Source: Cantharellus purpuraceus
Taxonomy: Eukaryota; Basidiomycota; Agaricomycetes; Cantharellales; Hydnaceae
Assembly (NCBI GenBank): GCA_025174535.1
Contig: JALBUN010000013.1
Coordinates: 306,907-370,906, forward strand
Length of the DNA: 64,000 nucleotides
Reading direction: 5' to 3'
Position numbers and translations under genes: made by a program. Numbering within the stretch: the first letter of the stretch is position 1; each line of letters begins with the position of its first letter. The notes under the pieces are model-generated. The model saw only the letters and a list, made by a program, of their open reading frames with translations. It made no database searches and was not told where the DNA came from. Shown here piece by piece: positions 11,072 through 24,260 of the stretch.

Positions 11072-14000
11072 GCGACCACTCGGCAGCTTACTCTTGCCCC
11101 ACTCACCGGCCAGGTATTTCAGGCAGGGCGCTAACTGGCACCTCTTTTCCACTCCCTTCTCCTTGTACGATGGTGGCACCGCTATGTATTCCTCGTCCTC
11201 GTCCTCGATGGGGACGCCATGCGTGTGCTGGCTTGAGCACTGGTGGTTCAAGAGTCCCCAGAGACCGACTGAGGCGAGTACAGAGCCAGAGCTATACCGC
11301 CCTTTTCCACTCCATCCTTCCGTGGCTTGACGTCCATATGAAGCATCGCCGTGATACGATTGTGGTTGATAACGCCGCTGGATGGGGCCCACGCACGATC
11401 GTGTATGTGTGCGTCCCCCACACGCGAGCTCATCAACCGGTGTTCACGGCCATGCTCCCTATCGACACTCTCGCCACGCACCGTGCGAACGACCAGTGTC
11501 TGCTCGAGTGCAAATAGGCTTTTGCGTTGCCTGTATGTAAACCCGAGTGTACATCGAGTTTGTCGTCGTTATCGGGGCAGCGTACTAATGCCACGAGACG
11601 TGTGGGTGTCACACGCACGGACCACCCACCCTATCGAGTTGATTCGCGTGTCAAGGGCCATCGCCCACGATCATGTTCAGTATCGGAACGTGCTTGTCCC
11701 AGCGGCGTTTTTATCTTGAGAAGCTCCGTGACGGTCGTGGCTGGTGTGCACAGTAAGAGATACAGTCCTTCAATGCACGTTTCATATTGCTCACCACTTA
11801 AATATGCCTATTTGTTTCATGGGCCATCGACAGCGTCGACAAAACTTTTAATAAGAAGCATCAGATATAGGCATGTATCAGTTCTTCATCGTGACAACAC
11901 GTCAATTGAGATTTGGGAGGACATTGTCAAAACAAACATTCACCTGGACAGAGTGCACGGACGACCAACATATGTCTTTCACTTGTTCAATCATCAAAGG
12001 AAGGAGGGCTTTTGTTTTGCTGACATTCCGAGTCCTCTCGAGTCAAGTTGCAGGCTTTGGGGGATCGCAACGTCGGAGAGACCATGCCTTGACTGACTGA
12101 CTTGACTGTCTGACTGTCTGACACTTGTGTCGTCCGTTCATCGATCGTCTGGCGAGGATTTGTCCGCTAGATCGGGGGTGGATGGCATGTGTTATTCGTC
12201 TTCGTAGTCTTGAGCCATCGAGCTACGCAGAATATGAATATCTTCTTATCAGTTGTTTTCACGTCTCTTTTATTCAACAAGGTGAAACACTCACAACTTG
12301 CATCAATCAGGCTTGCCCGACACTGCCTCTTATACATAATCTCGTGCCTAATGGCTAGCGTATCAAGTTAAGAAGACCGTCGTCATCTCCATCGCGTGTC
12401 CTTTTCCAGACTCGTAAGACTCACGATTTACACCCGACCTGCTCCCAGTTCCTCACGTGTATGAATACTATCATCAACTCAATCACAACTTCTGTCAAGA
12501 CTTATTAGATCCACACCTTGCATTCAAACCTCCAGTCTTGCACGCATGTCTGACAAGATGATCACCGGCACAGCAGAGTCTTGTTGCGGATCCTCGAGCT
12601 ACGCATACCGTCATCAACTCGATTGCATGGTCTGTCCAGACTTGTAAGACTCACAACTCGCATCCAACTTCCCAATCCTTCACACGGGCGCATTCACATT
12701 GTTGATGTTCAGGCTACAAAGGTGGATAGTATCCTCAGCGGACAATCCTGTCTAAAACCGGAAGACTCACAGCTTGCGTCTAACGTCGTCCCCAGTCACG
12801 TCTACACCCCACTGCCAGCAGAACGGAAAGGCGTGTTGGAGGCTGGGGGAAACTGGGAGAGATGGGTGTTCCAGAGCCCACACCCATTTCCTCCAGTTTC
12901 CTTATGAACCGTTGGCACTTCAACTGACAGGGAATGTAAATGCCTCAGTGGGCATGTCATTTCAGAGTTGTGAGACGTACGGCTCGTGCCCAATACCTCT
13001 AGTCCTGCAGACGTACCTCCCGACCCAATGGCCTGCAGCACGTACTCCTATGATAATTGTTCTGGCTACAGAGGTTGATTATCTCAGTCCGCTATAGAAT
13101 GAAGAGACTCACGACTTGCGTTCCAACATTCCTCCCAGTACGCATCCGTGTCTCCACTCCACGAGAACAGGATGGGTCCTATCTTCATGTCTTCGCCACC
13201 CCGGAAAAGGATCGCAGAGTATCTTGAACATCTGGATTGTTAGTATGCTCTATCGTGTATCATCCCTGGAGACGTGACACTCACCGCTCCATCTCTGACC
13301 GTCTCCAGTGCCAGTGTACGGGGAACCTCGTATCAAATCTTCTCCGCTCTCGCCCTCGCCCTCGTCCTCGCCCTTATCCGCATCGTTGGCTTTGAAGGAG
13401 AAAAGGCAGCTGGGCTGGTGTGTGTTGCGACTGGAGAAGGTTTCTGTCGCCAATGACGATCAGAGGGTATATCTAGTTGCGCATACAGTTTGACTCGGGT
13501 TAAGTGAAACGAGCGACAAGTGAAAAAGAAATACCCCGAAGCACTCACACTACTTCTCATGTGGGTTTCAGTGTGGGGTGTTTGCTGCAAACACGGCAGG
13601 ATAGGCGTCTCTGGCCGTGGGGATTCTTCACAAGTTGTCCCGGCGCAGGGGGGTGGGGGGGGGGGGTACGGTGTCGAGCAGAATGAGGGTCGGGCGCGAT
13701 GGTAGGGTGCTGCAGGTCGTCCCCCCGTCGTTGGATATCCATCGTGTCACGGGGATGAAGGTTAGTTTCAAGCCTACGCGCTTGGGGGGGGGGTCGCTTG
13801 ACCACGGAGTCACTGGAATAACCGCCTGGCTGGGTCTCCGAATTTCTCCGTGCCTCTCGACCTTTCACAATTTGGCGTGCTGCCTGGTGTTCTCTGTCAT
13901 TGCACCCTACTGTTGACTCTGCCGCCGCAGATACGTCTGTCCAACGTTCTTCGGTCCATGTCTTCTTCAACACCACAGCCGGCAATCCGCTCCAGAATCT

Positions 14001-16425
14001 GGCTTTTCTAGCCAATGCTCACCGATCATTCTAGCAGAGGGAGCATGACTCCAATTGCATGCTCTCGTCCCTTCCGACCAACCCTCGTCTCGGCATCCGG
14101 AGTCGCGGAGAACGCGGGGTGCAATGACCGCTTGTTGCATATGCAATTTCTTCATCCAATTAACTGACGTTGGGCACTGACAAGATCGATAATTCGTGTG
14201 TATACGGGGTTCAAATTATTATTATTATTATTATTGGCAGACTTTTCTGATCGAGGTGTATTAGCTGCATTCATTCTATCGCACATGTTCATCTGAGAAG
14301 ACTCACCTGCACGCTCCGGCCTACTACAGTGCCTTGCAACGAGGATAGTTGGTCCCAGCCATTTGCATTTCAATATCGTGGTCGTCTTTTGTCGTTCGCA
14401 CATCGCTTTCGGGCTTGTGGTCTTGGTGGTTCTATTAGTGTCAGTCTGGCTCTTCGATGAGGAGTAGAAGCTCAAGCTTTGCATGCTCGGTGGTGTCCGC
14501 TCTTTATTGGCCTTGGATATTCACGCTTTTGGCGAATATTTGAATGTGGGGCTGATTGGATTCGTGCATTCCGGGATGTTCTTACTATACTATGGAGAAC
14601 ACTACTGTATGCCGCTTCTAGGTCAGAGGCAACGTCGCACAAATACGATGAATGCCCCTCCCCGACTCTCCGATGCAACATCCTTTGACAACTCGAGCGC
14701 GACCCGAACAAGTTCGCAGTTATCTCATCAATACGCAATGTGTAGCATCCAATCACTGTTTCGCTTGCGAACACGTGCGGGCTTTGGAGGTGATTTCCAC
14801 ACATTGCGTGTTGCCCGAGTAAATCGATGTCAGGCATGGTGTTGACGTGTACCTGTTTATACAGTAATATGTTCACGTCGAAGGAAGTTACACCCTAGTG
14901 GGTCAGTTTGCTCATGGTTGGATAATGCAAGGCGGTCGACACTAGATATTATTGCATAACCCACACGGCCGCACGCGTAGCGCTGTCTCCCTCTGGTAGG
15001 AGTGTCTTATTTTCCACTGCGGTTAATTTGCACGCGAGGTTAAATCAGCTGTAAATTTCAATCCGGAGCCACAATGTCTACGTGAAGCATCAGGGCATCA
15101 GAGCATCGATTGTTGCAGCAGGACATATCGGCACTTGCAGTGGTGATGCTATCCTCAAGGCAATTTGTAGTGCTGTTCGGTGACAATGAGTTTTTTCAAT
15201 TACCTGTCGCCTGAGGCTGGATGCATTCCGAAGTTGTAACTCGCCAGTGGACCACTAGAATGACACTGAGGTGTTTAAAAGTTACTTAGCCCCGGGTGCC
15301 TACTGGTATAGGCAATTAACGGCGCATTTCCAGACAGTTTTCATTAGGTCACGAGTCTCTTATTACAAGTATGGCAATGCAGTATTCTACGACATCTGTT
15401 TGCTTTGGTACACAATATATCCATTGCCACAATTGCAAGCCTCTACAGTACACGATAGTAGCAAACAAACAACTAAAGTGAAGCCGTGTTAGCGAAAGGA
15501 GGACCATCCTTCTGCATGAGGTTATTTCTATACCCAAAACTGCACAGAAAAGAGACCGCTGGGGAAGACTACCCCTTTCCAAATACCATATACTTCTGCT
15601 CATGTCTGTTTGAGTGTTTCTGTGACGTGCGAACAAAAATGCATACGTCCCTATGGGTCCTCCACGAAGACATGATCTTTATGCCTTTCATGGAGGAGTC
15701 ACTGCGCCATACTAGGCCCCTCAGTGTCTCAAGGTGTCAGCTCCACAGAAGAGGAGAGCAGAAGTCAGAAGGAAGCCAGAGCTATGGATAAGAGTAGAGA
15801 GTATCTCAGGCAAGAGCTATCACGGGAGAGTGTAATCCGCTGCGATGGTGTGGTGTGTACTCTTAGAGGGGAGATGCTGGTGTGGTGCCCATCTTTTGGA
15901 GAAAATGTGCACTGTAGTCTTTTTGTAAGCTGAGAGGTATACCCATATGATCTCCACACAGGACCAGTAATCCTCACCTTTCTTGACTTGGATGATGGTT
16001 TTTGTTCTCACTGTTTCTGGGCTTCTCTTTGGGACAGGAGCTCACCAAGGTGTATCAACCTCCCCACCTTTTTCCCTCCACAGCAGTATGTGGCACAAGT
16101 GCACCAGAACCCTGATTCAAAGGTATCCAGGTAGATGAAGTGCTACTTTGGCTTTGAGAAGTAAAGTTGTCTTCTGGGACAGGAAATTTTGTTTGCTTCA
16201 AGGGTGCAAAGTCAATCACAAGTGTTGACGACAAGCATAATAATGAGCTCACTGAGATATCATCCTTGAGCATCATACCCTGACTCTCATGATGGAGAAG
16301 GATATACTTAGCTGAGAATCCAAAATATCTCTAAATGCATGGCCAGTCAAAGGTGTGATGATGCAACTGGCAGGTTATTTACAGTTTCATACATTAAGCA
16401 AAGGGTTGACATCAGGTTCTGAAGA
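11072..16425. repeat. Segmental repeat block Y, copy B (interrupted)
   Basis: This copy is nearly identical to copy A at its start. It lacks the ~730-bp stretch matching copy A 4,840-5,565: near 15,935 the sequence jumps to the part matching A 5,567. It follows copy C through TCAGGTTCTGAAGA at about 16,424 and then diverges into AT-rich mobile DNA. The block resumes only at 38,466 with X, so the 22-kb nest sits between Y and X and replaces whatever lay there. Guanine runs at about 13,655-13,667 and 13,783-13,792 are longer than in the other copies. Confidence 0.85.
12290..13320. repeat. Degenerate GACTCAC-core tandem repeat, copy B
   Basis: This is the same irregular series of GACTCAC..TTGC..CCAAC cores as at 1,215-2,330 (for example about 12,419, 12,648, 12,765, 13,110). 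Copy C has it at about 41,990-43,030. Its position inside Y is conserved in all three copies. Confidence 0.55.
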
Positions 16426-16789
16426 CTATTTAACAGTGTTTGTGACCTGTCTTCTGGCATCTGATCTAATTCAAAGCATCTCTGGTGTTTTTCAAGTCAA
16501 GTGGGTTGTGGAGCTCCATATATATGAAGGTGTTGCCTGCTCTATTCAAGGTGGATAGTGATATTTCAGTGGTACTCATTGTCCAGCCCTGTGTTATGGC
16601 AACTATGGTCGGCAAGTAGAGGCATGTGACAAGATGTGTAAAGGCACAAACACTGAAATTCTTCCCAGGGAAAGCCCTTAAACCAATCCACCAGGTCCTC
16701 TGCATGTCACTTCACCACAAACAGTGTGACTGCAAGATCAAAACATGGTCCAAGGAGGTGGAAATGAGGTGGGTATGAAACACTGGGGC
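16426..16789. other. Unassigned AT-rich sequence at the left edge of the mobile nest
   Basis: About 360 bp between the end of block Y and the first LTR fragment. No ORF, repeat or family was recognised. It may be the remains of an inserted element that created the breakpoint. Confidence 0.4.
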
Positions 16790-17090
16790 TGTTTTGGAAC
16801 CCACAAAATTATGGTGTTAGGGCAAACTCTAAATCACCACAATTCTGTGAATGAACAGCTGAGAAGAATATCAAACCCTGCTGCAGCACAACTCCAGAAA
16901 CAATTTAACATTTGTACTTTGGTTACAATCCTTTGTATTGGTCAATGCAGACTATATGCAGAAAAGTAATATGTTTCTTAGCAGCAAGAAATGAATAAGA
17001 CTTCCAGAGTCTAGAGTTCATGGACGCTTAGGGGTCCAGATATTCCAAAAAGAGGGGAATGCACTTAGAGGCTAAAGGAAGTGGGTGGGT
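16790..17090 (-). mobile_element. LTR fragment (family A), minus orientation
   Basis: It begins TGTTTTGGAACC, the reverse complement of this LTR's 3' terminus, and matches 19,768 onwards and the reverse of 28,790-29,087. The similarity ends near 17,090, so only about 300 bp of a ~1.4-kb LTR remains. Confidence 0.75.
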
Positions 17091-17238
17091 GGGTCCGGTG
17101 ACAAGCTAGGATGCATCGAGGACGTATATCGAACCACTCTGACAGTCCAACTCCGCCAGCATCTTTTCGTATCAACTTTTAAATAGTGCCGCAACTCCCT
17201 CTCCACCTCAGTCTCTAATTCTAGCCATTGATTGTCAC

Positions 17239-17634
17239 TTGTGTTTCATTGCCATCGATCATTATCAGCCTTCTATTCACACCGATCCTTTCATCATCAT
17301 TCACATGGCTTCCCATTCTATTCCCCTCTCCAACATCACTTCTAATAATACGTCACACTGGTCTCTGGACACAGAGGACTATCAAAAATACGCCGAGCTC
17401 CACGGGCATGTTAAGCCACCTCCACGTGTCAAAATACTTCCAAAACTCTTTCAACGTCCAAGATCCCCACCATGTCTCTCTTATGCCATTGGCGATCCTA
17501 TATTCTTTCACAATTCTGTGGAACCATATACATTCCTTGGCATTTCGCCTCTATATCGTAACATGGATAGAAGAGTCGAACGTGAGGTAGAATTTCAGTT
17601 GCCATCGCCAACCTATCCTCCCACTTCAACCTGA
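17239..17634 (+). CDS. Retroelement-associated hypothetical ORF (131 codons)
   Basis: An open frame of 131 codons. An internal methionine at 17,305 begins MASHSIPLSNITSNN, followed by WSLDTEDYQKYAELH, PRVKILPK and YRNMDRRVEREVEF. After the stop another frame continues with GYIVSGKGTEYPWNGIP to a TAA near 17,720, which suggests one frameshift or a tiny intron. The mix of polar residues and the position next to LTR pieces suggest a gag-like transposon protein. I do not recognise a defined domain and assign no function. Confidence 0.4.
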   Translation: MCFIAIDHYQPSIHTDPFIIIHMASHSIPLSNITSNNTSHWSLDTEDYQKYAELHGHVKPPPRVKILPKLFQRPRSPPCLSYAIGDPIFFHNSVEPYTFLGISPLYRNMDRRVEREVEFQLPSPTYPPTST

Positions 17635-17904
17635 CTCAGGTTACATCGTGTCAGGCAAAGGGACTGAATACCCTTGGAATGGGATACCATATGGAGACGT
17701 ATCACTAAGACAATAAGGAGTATTTGTTGTGGATGCTGACTGAAGTCCTCATGTGACTCAGGGTCAATTTACCTTCGGAGCCATAGGGAAGATGGTATTG
17801 GTGGATGTTTCTATTGTTCTTTTATATGACTCACCCCTGTTTCATCTTTTAATTCATTCATACATGACTTACTTGTTGTTCCAGCTGCCGGACATCTAGC
17901 TGCC

Positions 17905-18620
17905 AGACTTCTGGGGAGAAGGGAGAGGAGAGGGGGATTACAGGGGACAGGGGGGGGAACAGGAGCATATAGGAGGCTCAGGAGGTTTTGAGGGACAAAG
18001 GGGGTAAAGGAGGACGGTTACAGGAATGGAATAGGGAACAGGAGAAGCCCCTGTGAGTTCCAGAACTTCCTGGACATTATTTTCGCTTTTATTTTCATCA
18101 TTTCATCATCATGGACACTTCTCCCCATCATCATCTCATCATCCATCCCATCATTGACTCAGGACATTTACGAATGACTTCACTCATTCATAGGACTTAG
18201 TATCATATATAAATCACATCTGTAATGCACTTGAATAGACTAGAGAATTTCCTCTCACCTGTTTCTGTCTGTGTGTCTGAATCTATTCGTATCTGGAATA
18301 TCTCCAGAACGAACGCGTATTTCTATTAGCTTTTGCATATTCTATTAGAATATTGCATATCCAACTCGAATCTCGAATTATGAAGCCATAAAATGACTGG
18401 CTATTTTTCTATTAAGCATTTACTCTTGTTCAAGTCATCTGCTCCTGATCCCTGCTCAAATTATCAATATCTAGACAAAGATCACACCAAATCCCATCAA
18501 ACTTCGTAGGAAGATACTACTCAAGTATATCTTCAATTCGACTACGCATACATCCAGTTCCCACCACTGCTCCACTTTCTATTCGACTTCTGCTCATCAC
18601 TACACTCCAGCAAAGCAATT
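17905..18620 (+). mobile_element. LTR, family B (probable solo LTR)
   Basis: It is similar in reverse complement to 61,930-62,680. Shared landmarks are AGGAGCATATAGGAGGCTC, GACTAGAGAATTTCCTCTCA, TCAAGTCATCTGCTCCTGA and ACACCAAATCCCATCAAAC. A TATA-like CATATATAAATC lies at about 18,207-18,218. Exact termini and a target-site duplication could not be fixed by eye. Confidence 0.6.
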
Positions 18621-18839
18621 ATTTACATTATTCAAATAACATTACTCATCCTTGTTCTATTTTTGGTTCTTTTATTACTCATCACCCCCTATTCTTACAA
18701 AGATTACCCCTATCTGTCGTTTCATTTCTCCATGATTTCCCCATTAGTAGTTCAACTTCACAAGCTTCGTCAGCTGGCTTGATCAGCATTTCTTGCATCA
18801 TATCGCATCATTTGCTCCTCATATTGTGTTGTTGTGCCC

Positions 18840-18900
18840 TGGGGATTTTGTATATAAAAGGGCGCTAGTTTTTGCCTTTGAAATCAATCAACAAGTTTTC
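18840..18900 (+). promoter_or_regulatory. TATA-type core promoter in mobile DNA
   Basis: GTATATAAAAGGGCGC occurs at about 18,849-18,864, followed by a pyrimidine- and CA-rich leader. It resembles an LTR U3/R junction. No ORF of note follows before the next LTR piece, so it probably belongs to a further truncated LTR covering about 18,620-19,190. Confidence 0.4.
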
Positions 18901-19302
18901 AGCCAACGCTCTAAAGTCAAAGTCCACACTCTAAGTCTATGCTCTATGCTCTACATCACAATCCATCATCTCTACACTGAGGTAAAACACCTTGGTTCAA
19001 TGATCAGATTTCCCTCTGCCACCGAGAGGTTGCTTCTCCTGAAACCAGCTTTCGCGTACCTCCCAACTGGGCTCCGCATTGTCATCCAGTCACAGAGCAC
19101 GATCAGCCATTGGGACCGACCTTTTGCTCCCATCCCCATCCAACCACAGAGCACTATTCCACTTCCCTGTTACTAAGTGCCACCTCTACCCCTCAACCTG
19201 ATTGATCTTTGGAGTGCTGAACAACTGCGTTACACACTGTCTGTTTGCTAGGACCGTTGCATGCAGGCTTATAGGATCTATTCCATAAGTGAACCGACAC
19301 TG

Positions 19303-19767
19303 GCCGTCCAACCAGTGACACTCTGAAGCGGGTAACAGCGATGTGTGAAGTAGTCTAGCAACTGCTTCACATGAGTTCAAGATCCTAATGGCAGGACTAT
19401 TGACGGACAATCTCACCCTGTAGATTTGTAGTCATGTGAGGCAGATACTACACTCACGCCCAAAGCAGGAATATCACTACTTCGAGTGCAATCAAATACA
19501 GTTACACAACTGTAAAAGATCCTTGAACTGGTAATCAACAGTTACTGAGATAGAGGATGACACTGTATGTCACTCTAGTCACACTGGTGTGCAGAAGATG
19601 GGTAGAATAGGTTGAATATGTTACTATTTCAAAGGCAGAATGACCTCCTTATATATGTATTTACAGGGGCTGACGAATGGTTTGGGAATATTCTACCTAT
19701 TAATAGATGGAAACTACTGGAAAGTTGTGGAAGGTGGAAGAAAGGGGTAGAATATTCCAAGCCAATC
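19303..19767 (-). mobile_element. LTR fragment (family A)
   Basis: This matches the inner part of the full copy next to it: CAGTGACACTCTGAAGC, then GTAGATTTGTAGTCATGTG, then AACTGTAAAAGATCCTTGA. It ends at AAGCCAATC, directly abutting the TGTTTTGG terminus of the next LTR. It is a tandem, head-to-tail LTR arrangement. Confidence 0.7.
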
Positions 19768-21178
19768 TGTTTTGGAACCTGCAAAATTATGGTGTTAGGG
19801 CAAACTCTAAATCACCACAATTCTGTGAATGAACAGCTGAGAAGAATATCAAACCCTGCTGCAGCACAACTCCAGAAACAATTTAACATTTGTACTTTGG
19901 TTACAATCCTTTGTATTGGTCAATGCAGACTATACGCAGAAAGGTAATACATTTCTTAGCAGCAAGAAATGAATAAGACTTCCAGAGTCTAGAGTTCACA
20001 GACGCTTAGGGGTCCAGATATTCCAAAAGAGGGGAATGCACTTAGAGGCTAAAGGAAGTAGGTGGATGAATCCAACCGTCCAACCAGTGGCACTCAGAAG
20101 TGGGTAACAGCAATGTGTGAAGTAGTCTGGCAACTGCTTCACATGAGTTCAAGCTTCTAATGCTCTGCAAAGGCAGTACACACTAGTTACTTAAACAAGA
20201 GCACTAATGGCAGGACTATCAACAGACAATCTCACCCTGTAGATTTGTAGTCATGTGAGGCAGATACTACACTCACGCCCAAAGCAGGAATATCACTACT
20301 TCGAGTGCAATCAAATACAGTTACACAACTGTAAAAGATCCTTGAACTGGTAATCAACAGTTACTGAGATAGAGGATGACACTGTATGTCACTCTAGTCA
20401 CACTGGTGTGCAGAAGATGGGTAGAATATGATGATATGTTCTTCTTTCAGAGGCAGAATGGCCTCCTTATATATTGTATTTACAGGGGCTGACTAATGCT
20501 TCTGGAATATTCTACCTATTAATAGATGGAAACTACTGGAAGGTTGTGGAAGGTGGAAGAAAGGGGTAGAATATTCCAAGCCAATCACAGGATCTGATCA
20601 CAGCACTAACACTGATCAGGAGCTGAATAATGGTTCTGGAAAGTTCTATCTAATAATAGAAGGAAACAGCTAGAATGTTATGGAAAGGGGTAGAATATTC
20701 CAAGGCAATCACCTGATTTGATCCCTGAACTAGGCACTGATCAGGCAAAAAGAAGGGTGTCCACCCTGTTTTCTGCACTGGTTTGGACAGCCACGGATAG
20801 CCACATGTCATGTGATGATCTGCATGGAAAATAGGGTCCTGAGAGGCTGTGGTTGTTAAGTTACAGAATATTTATTGATCAGAGACATCTGAGCTTGAAT
20901 TCAGGCCAAATGCCTGGTCCAAAAGGGGAGAGCCGGCTGCGCGAAGGTTTGTGGGTGCCTATGGGTCCACAACTGTAGCACAGCAGAAATAAATGATTCT
21001 GAGCCGAGTTCTGCATGGAATATTCCCGAAAAAATATGGAAAAATAGAGAATATTTGAATAAGTCCATTCCAGGTACAAGCATCAAATATATGCTGATAT
21101 TTAGGAATGAAAAAGCAAAGAATAGCACATTGGTGCTGCATAAATAGGATTTGATAGGGAAAAGGTGGTTTCCATACA
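19768..21178 (-). mobile_element. Full-length LTR, family A (~1.41 kb)
   Basis: On the minus strand it starts TGTATGGAAACC and ends GGTTCCAAAACA, near-perfect 12-bp inverted termini with TG..CA ends. Two parts that also occur separately (19,768-20,589 and 20,700-21,178) adjoin in the same order at 27,649-29,087 and 35,809-37,254, which shows they form one LTR. The minus-strand orientation agrees with the gag-protease remnant just to the right. Confidence 0.7.
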
Positions 21179-21203
21179 CAATCACAGGTTCTGATCACTG
21201 AAG

Positions 21204-21629
21204 AAGGGTATCCACCCTGTTTTCTGCACTGGTTTGGACAGCCATGGATAGCCACATCTCAGGTGATGATCTCTATGGAAAATAGTGCCCTGAGAGGCTG
21301 TGGTTGTCAAGTTAGAGAATATTTATTGATCAGAGACATCTGAGCTTGAATTCAGGCCAAATGCCTGGTCCAAAGGTGGAGAGCTGGCTGTGCAAAGGTT
21401 TGTGGGCACCTATGGGTCCACAACTGTAGCACAGCAGAAATAAATCATTCTGGGCTGAGTTCTGCATGGAATATTCCTGAAAAAATATGAAAAAATAGAG
21501 AATATTTGAATAAGTCCATTCCAGGTACAAGCACTAAATATATGCTGATATTTAGGAATGGAAAAGCAAAGAATAGCACATTGGTGCTGCATAAATAGGA
21601 TTTGATAGGGAAAAGGTGGTTCCCATACA
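21204..21629 (-). mobile_element. 5' part of a second LTR copy, adjoining the gag-protease remnant
   Basis: A near-duplicate of 20,757-21,178, giving two tandem copies of the LTR's first ~425 bp. On the minus strand it begins TGTATGGGAACCACC at 21,629, exactly where the protease-coding remnant ends. It is therefore the start of that element's 3' LTR. Confidence 0.7.
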
Positions 21630-21631
21630 AT

Positions 21632-24260
21632 TGGTATTATGCTCTTCATTGGTGGGGACTTCAGTTCCCATCACAATTTGGCCTGGGCCATTAAAGTCCA
21701 GGCATATTCCTAACTTTCATAGGAATGGGGTACTGAGTATTACATTGTAATACTCAACATTGGTGACATTGAAATATTCTTCAATGTTCTGACTACCAAA
21801 CTTTATGGTAGTGTGAGTACTATAATTTATGGTACTCCTGCTCCCAACACATGCTAATTGCAGTGCGATGGGTTGCTCTAGTGCAAATGTCTTCATACCT
21901 GCCACGTGTGTGAATTCAGGGGATAATGATTATCCCCTCGCTTCCACTGTCTAATAGACAGTGAGCTAGTGTTCCATCAATCTCCCAATACCCAGAGATT
22001 GTTTTGTTGTCTATGTGCAGTCTATCTGGTCATGCTGTCGACTTCTGTCAGCTCCTATGATTATACATAGGTTCAGCTGATCTGTCAACACTGACAGTAG
22101 CTATATGCAGCTGTTGTGATTCCCTGCTTCTCAGGAATCTTGTTGCACTACAGAAACGCATTGCATAGGTGTGTCTCAGTAGAATTTGGGTTGAATTTGT
22201 ATCGCATTAGAGTGATGCATTGGCATAGCCTCTCTTTCAGGGGCGTCATCTTGGTCATCCCATTTGTATGGGGTGACCTCTTCAACCCATTCATCAGCAA
22301 CTTCTATAGCTGATGTTTTTTTGTCTAGATGGTTGGAATCATCCATTGCTTCTACATGTTCTCCCTCTATTGGGGAGAATCTGTCTACCTTATCCTTCAC
22401 TATATGTGAGGACATGTCCTTTTGGACTGCAGCTGACCTTACATTGCACTTTAATTTGGGGCAGCTAGGTCACATTCATAGCACACAACATTACTAGTAA
22501 TGTTGTTTGATCGATCACCACTCGCGTATGCTGGTGGTTTTGATTGATAATTACCCTTGAAAAGGTAATTGTTGGAATTAGAACTGGAGCTTCCATTATG
22601 GGGTTCCAACCTTGACACACTCACTTGTTGTGAGTATGTGTTGGGAGCCATATACACACATCCTTGGGGCATGGGTCGACTCCCCATATTCATCATACCA
22701 GTAGTTCTATTGACTACTGGTTTATGGGTTGAGGAGGACATGTTAGTCATGTTCTCCAGGCGTTGCATACCATGGTGGTATTGGGTTGCTTCCTCTATCA
22801 TTCGAGCAGTTTCGTACAACTGCTTGATACTGCTAAATTTGGCATTGAAGCCCTTCTTGAGGACTTCTTGTCTCAGAGGTTCACACATTGCAGTTACAAA
22901 CCTCTTCCTGTACATGTACATGTCTGGCAGCATTATCATGTGACCTGCATACTTATCTAGGTTGTCCATTAATTTGTGAATGGTCCTTTGACCCTGTATT
23001 ACAGAGTCAAATTTATTTGATGCATGGTGATGCGTCAGGGTGTGTAGGAATCTACACTGCAATCCTTGGATTGTAGTTTCCAGGGTCCAGTCTTGGACTG
23101 CCCTGTCGTAGTGTTCTACATTTCTGTAGAACCATTCCTGGGCCTTGCCTTTAAGGCAAGTGCCTAAGTACAATAGCTGAAACTTTGTACTTGATGGCCC
23201 TAGAAGATTATTCATCTTCAGCCATCATAGCATATCTGCTACAAAGATCTCAAACTCTTCAAGATCTGCACCTCCTGCATATTGCTCAGGAGGCGATACC
23301 CTAATGCCTACCTTGGCAAGTACAGACTTCTCTGGGTCTGTGTCTCTATTATCGACTATGGCTCCTCACACCATGCAAGCAATGTCATCAATAGGATCAA
23401 TTGTGTCCAATTGATCCAGTATGCCTTGACCTTCTAGGGTCAATGGCACTGATTGTTCCCTGTTATGGGGAACATCTTCTTGAGGTACCCATTGGGTATC
23501 TCATTGCTCATGGCAGGTGTCTTCTGAAAGGCCCACTGCTCATACGCACTGATAACTGTTCAGTGCATGTCATGACTGTTGATTTAAATTGACAGCCACA
23601 TTGAGCTCTTGCTGGGGCCACTGCTCTCTAAACAGCTGGCCAAGCTCTTGCTCTGCATGTTTAGCCTTTCATTTGAGGGCTAATCTATGTTTACGAGAAG
23701 CCTCAACTTCTCATTGTTTCCTTAGCTCAATCTCTTGATCGAGCTCCTTTGCCATAGATTGAGGAGTTTCCTCTTCAATCTGGATTGGTAATGCCTCACT
23801 GGGATTACTAGGTCTCTAATTCCCTCCATTGAGGGAATTTCATTTCCTCTGTCTAACCAATCATTCAGTTGGACCCTCTCACCCTGGGGAGGTCCAGACT
23901 CTCCGGATTCAGATTCTTGTCAAGAATCTGATCTTCAGCAATGTGACTTGCATCACTCAGAGTTCTCTTGGAGTGATTTTAACATTGTTCCTAGCTCTGC
24001 TATTTGCTGCCCCATAGTAGTGGCAGCATGCTCTTCATCTCATGTTAATTACACATGAGTTGTTTGGTCAATCACAAGATTGACCTGTGGGTTTCATGCT
24101 GCTCTGTGCTGTGTGATTCCCTAGTAGCTTGCTACTTCTACTTGTGCTCATATATTGAGCACATTCCTTTCCTTTAGGAACATTGGAGACAGTGGATGAC
24201 TGTCTCCTCCTTTCTTCCTTAATCAAAAAACCACTTAATGAAGGGTTCTTGTTCAACAGA
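21632..24260 (-). pseudogene. Decayed gag-protease region of an LTR retrotransposon
   Basis: Minus-strand reading. Near 24,250-24,070 there is gag-leader-like sequence (NPSLSGFLIKEERRR). From about 23,340 the core gag reads VGIRVSPPEQYAGGADLEEF, then LGTCLKGKAQEWFYRNVEHY, FLHTLTHHHASNKFDSV and VLKKGFNAKFSSIKQLYE, which is retrotransposon gag. A zinc knuckle starts CYEC, but bases are missing, so the middle of the CCHC motif is gone and the frame shifts before CPKLK. Further on comes the aspartic-protease core LLDSGSEGI (about 21,960) and YYNVILSTPFL (about 21,720). Breaks: an in-frame TGA at 23,225-23,227, another TGA further upstream near 23,370, the knuckle deletion near 22,465, and a shift near 21,925. 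Reverse transcriptase, RNase H and integrase are absent; the protease joins the LTR directly. Confidence 0.75.

Noticed and set aside
11050..12096. Long plus-strand frames of 155 and 189 codons in Y copy B as genes.
   Set aside because: The same frames carry stops and frameshifts in copies A and C, the composition is arginine/serine-rich shadow-like, and no domain is visible.
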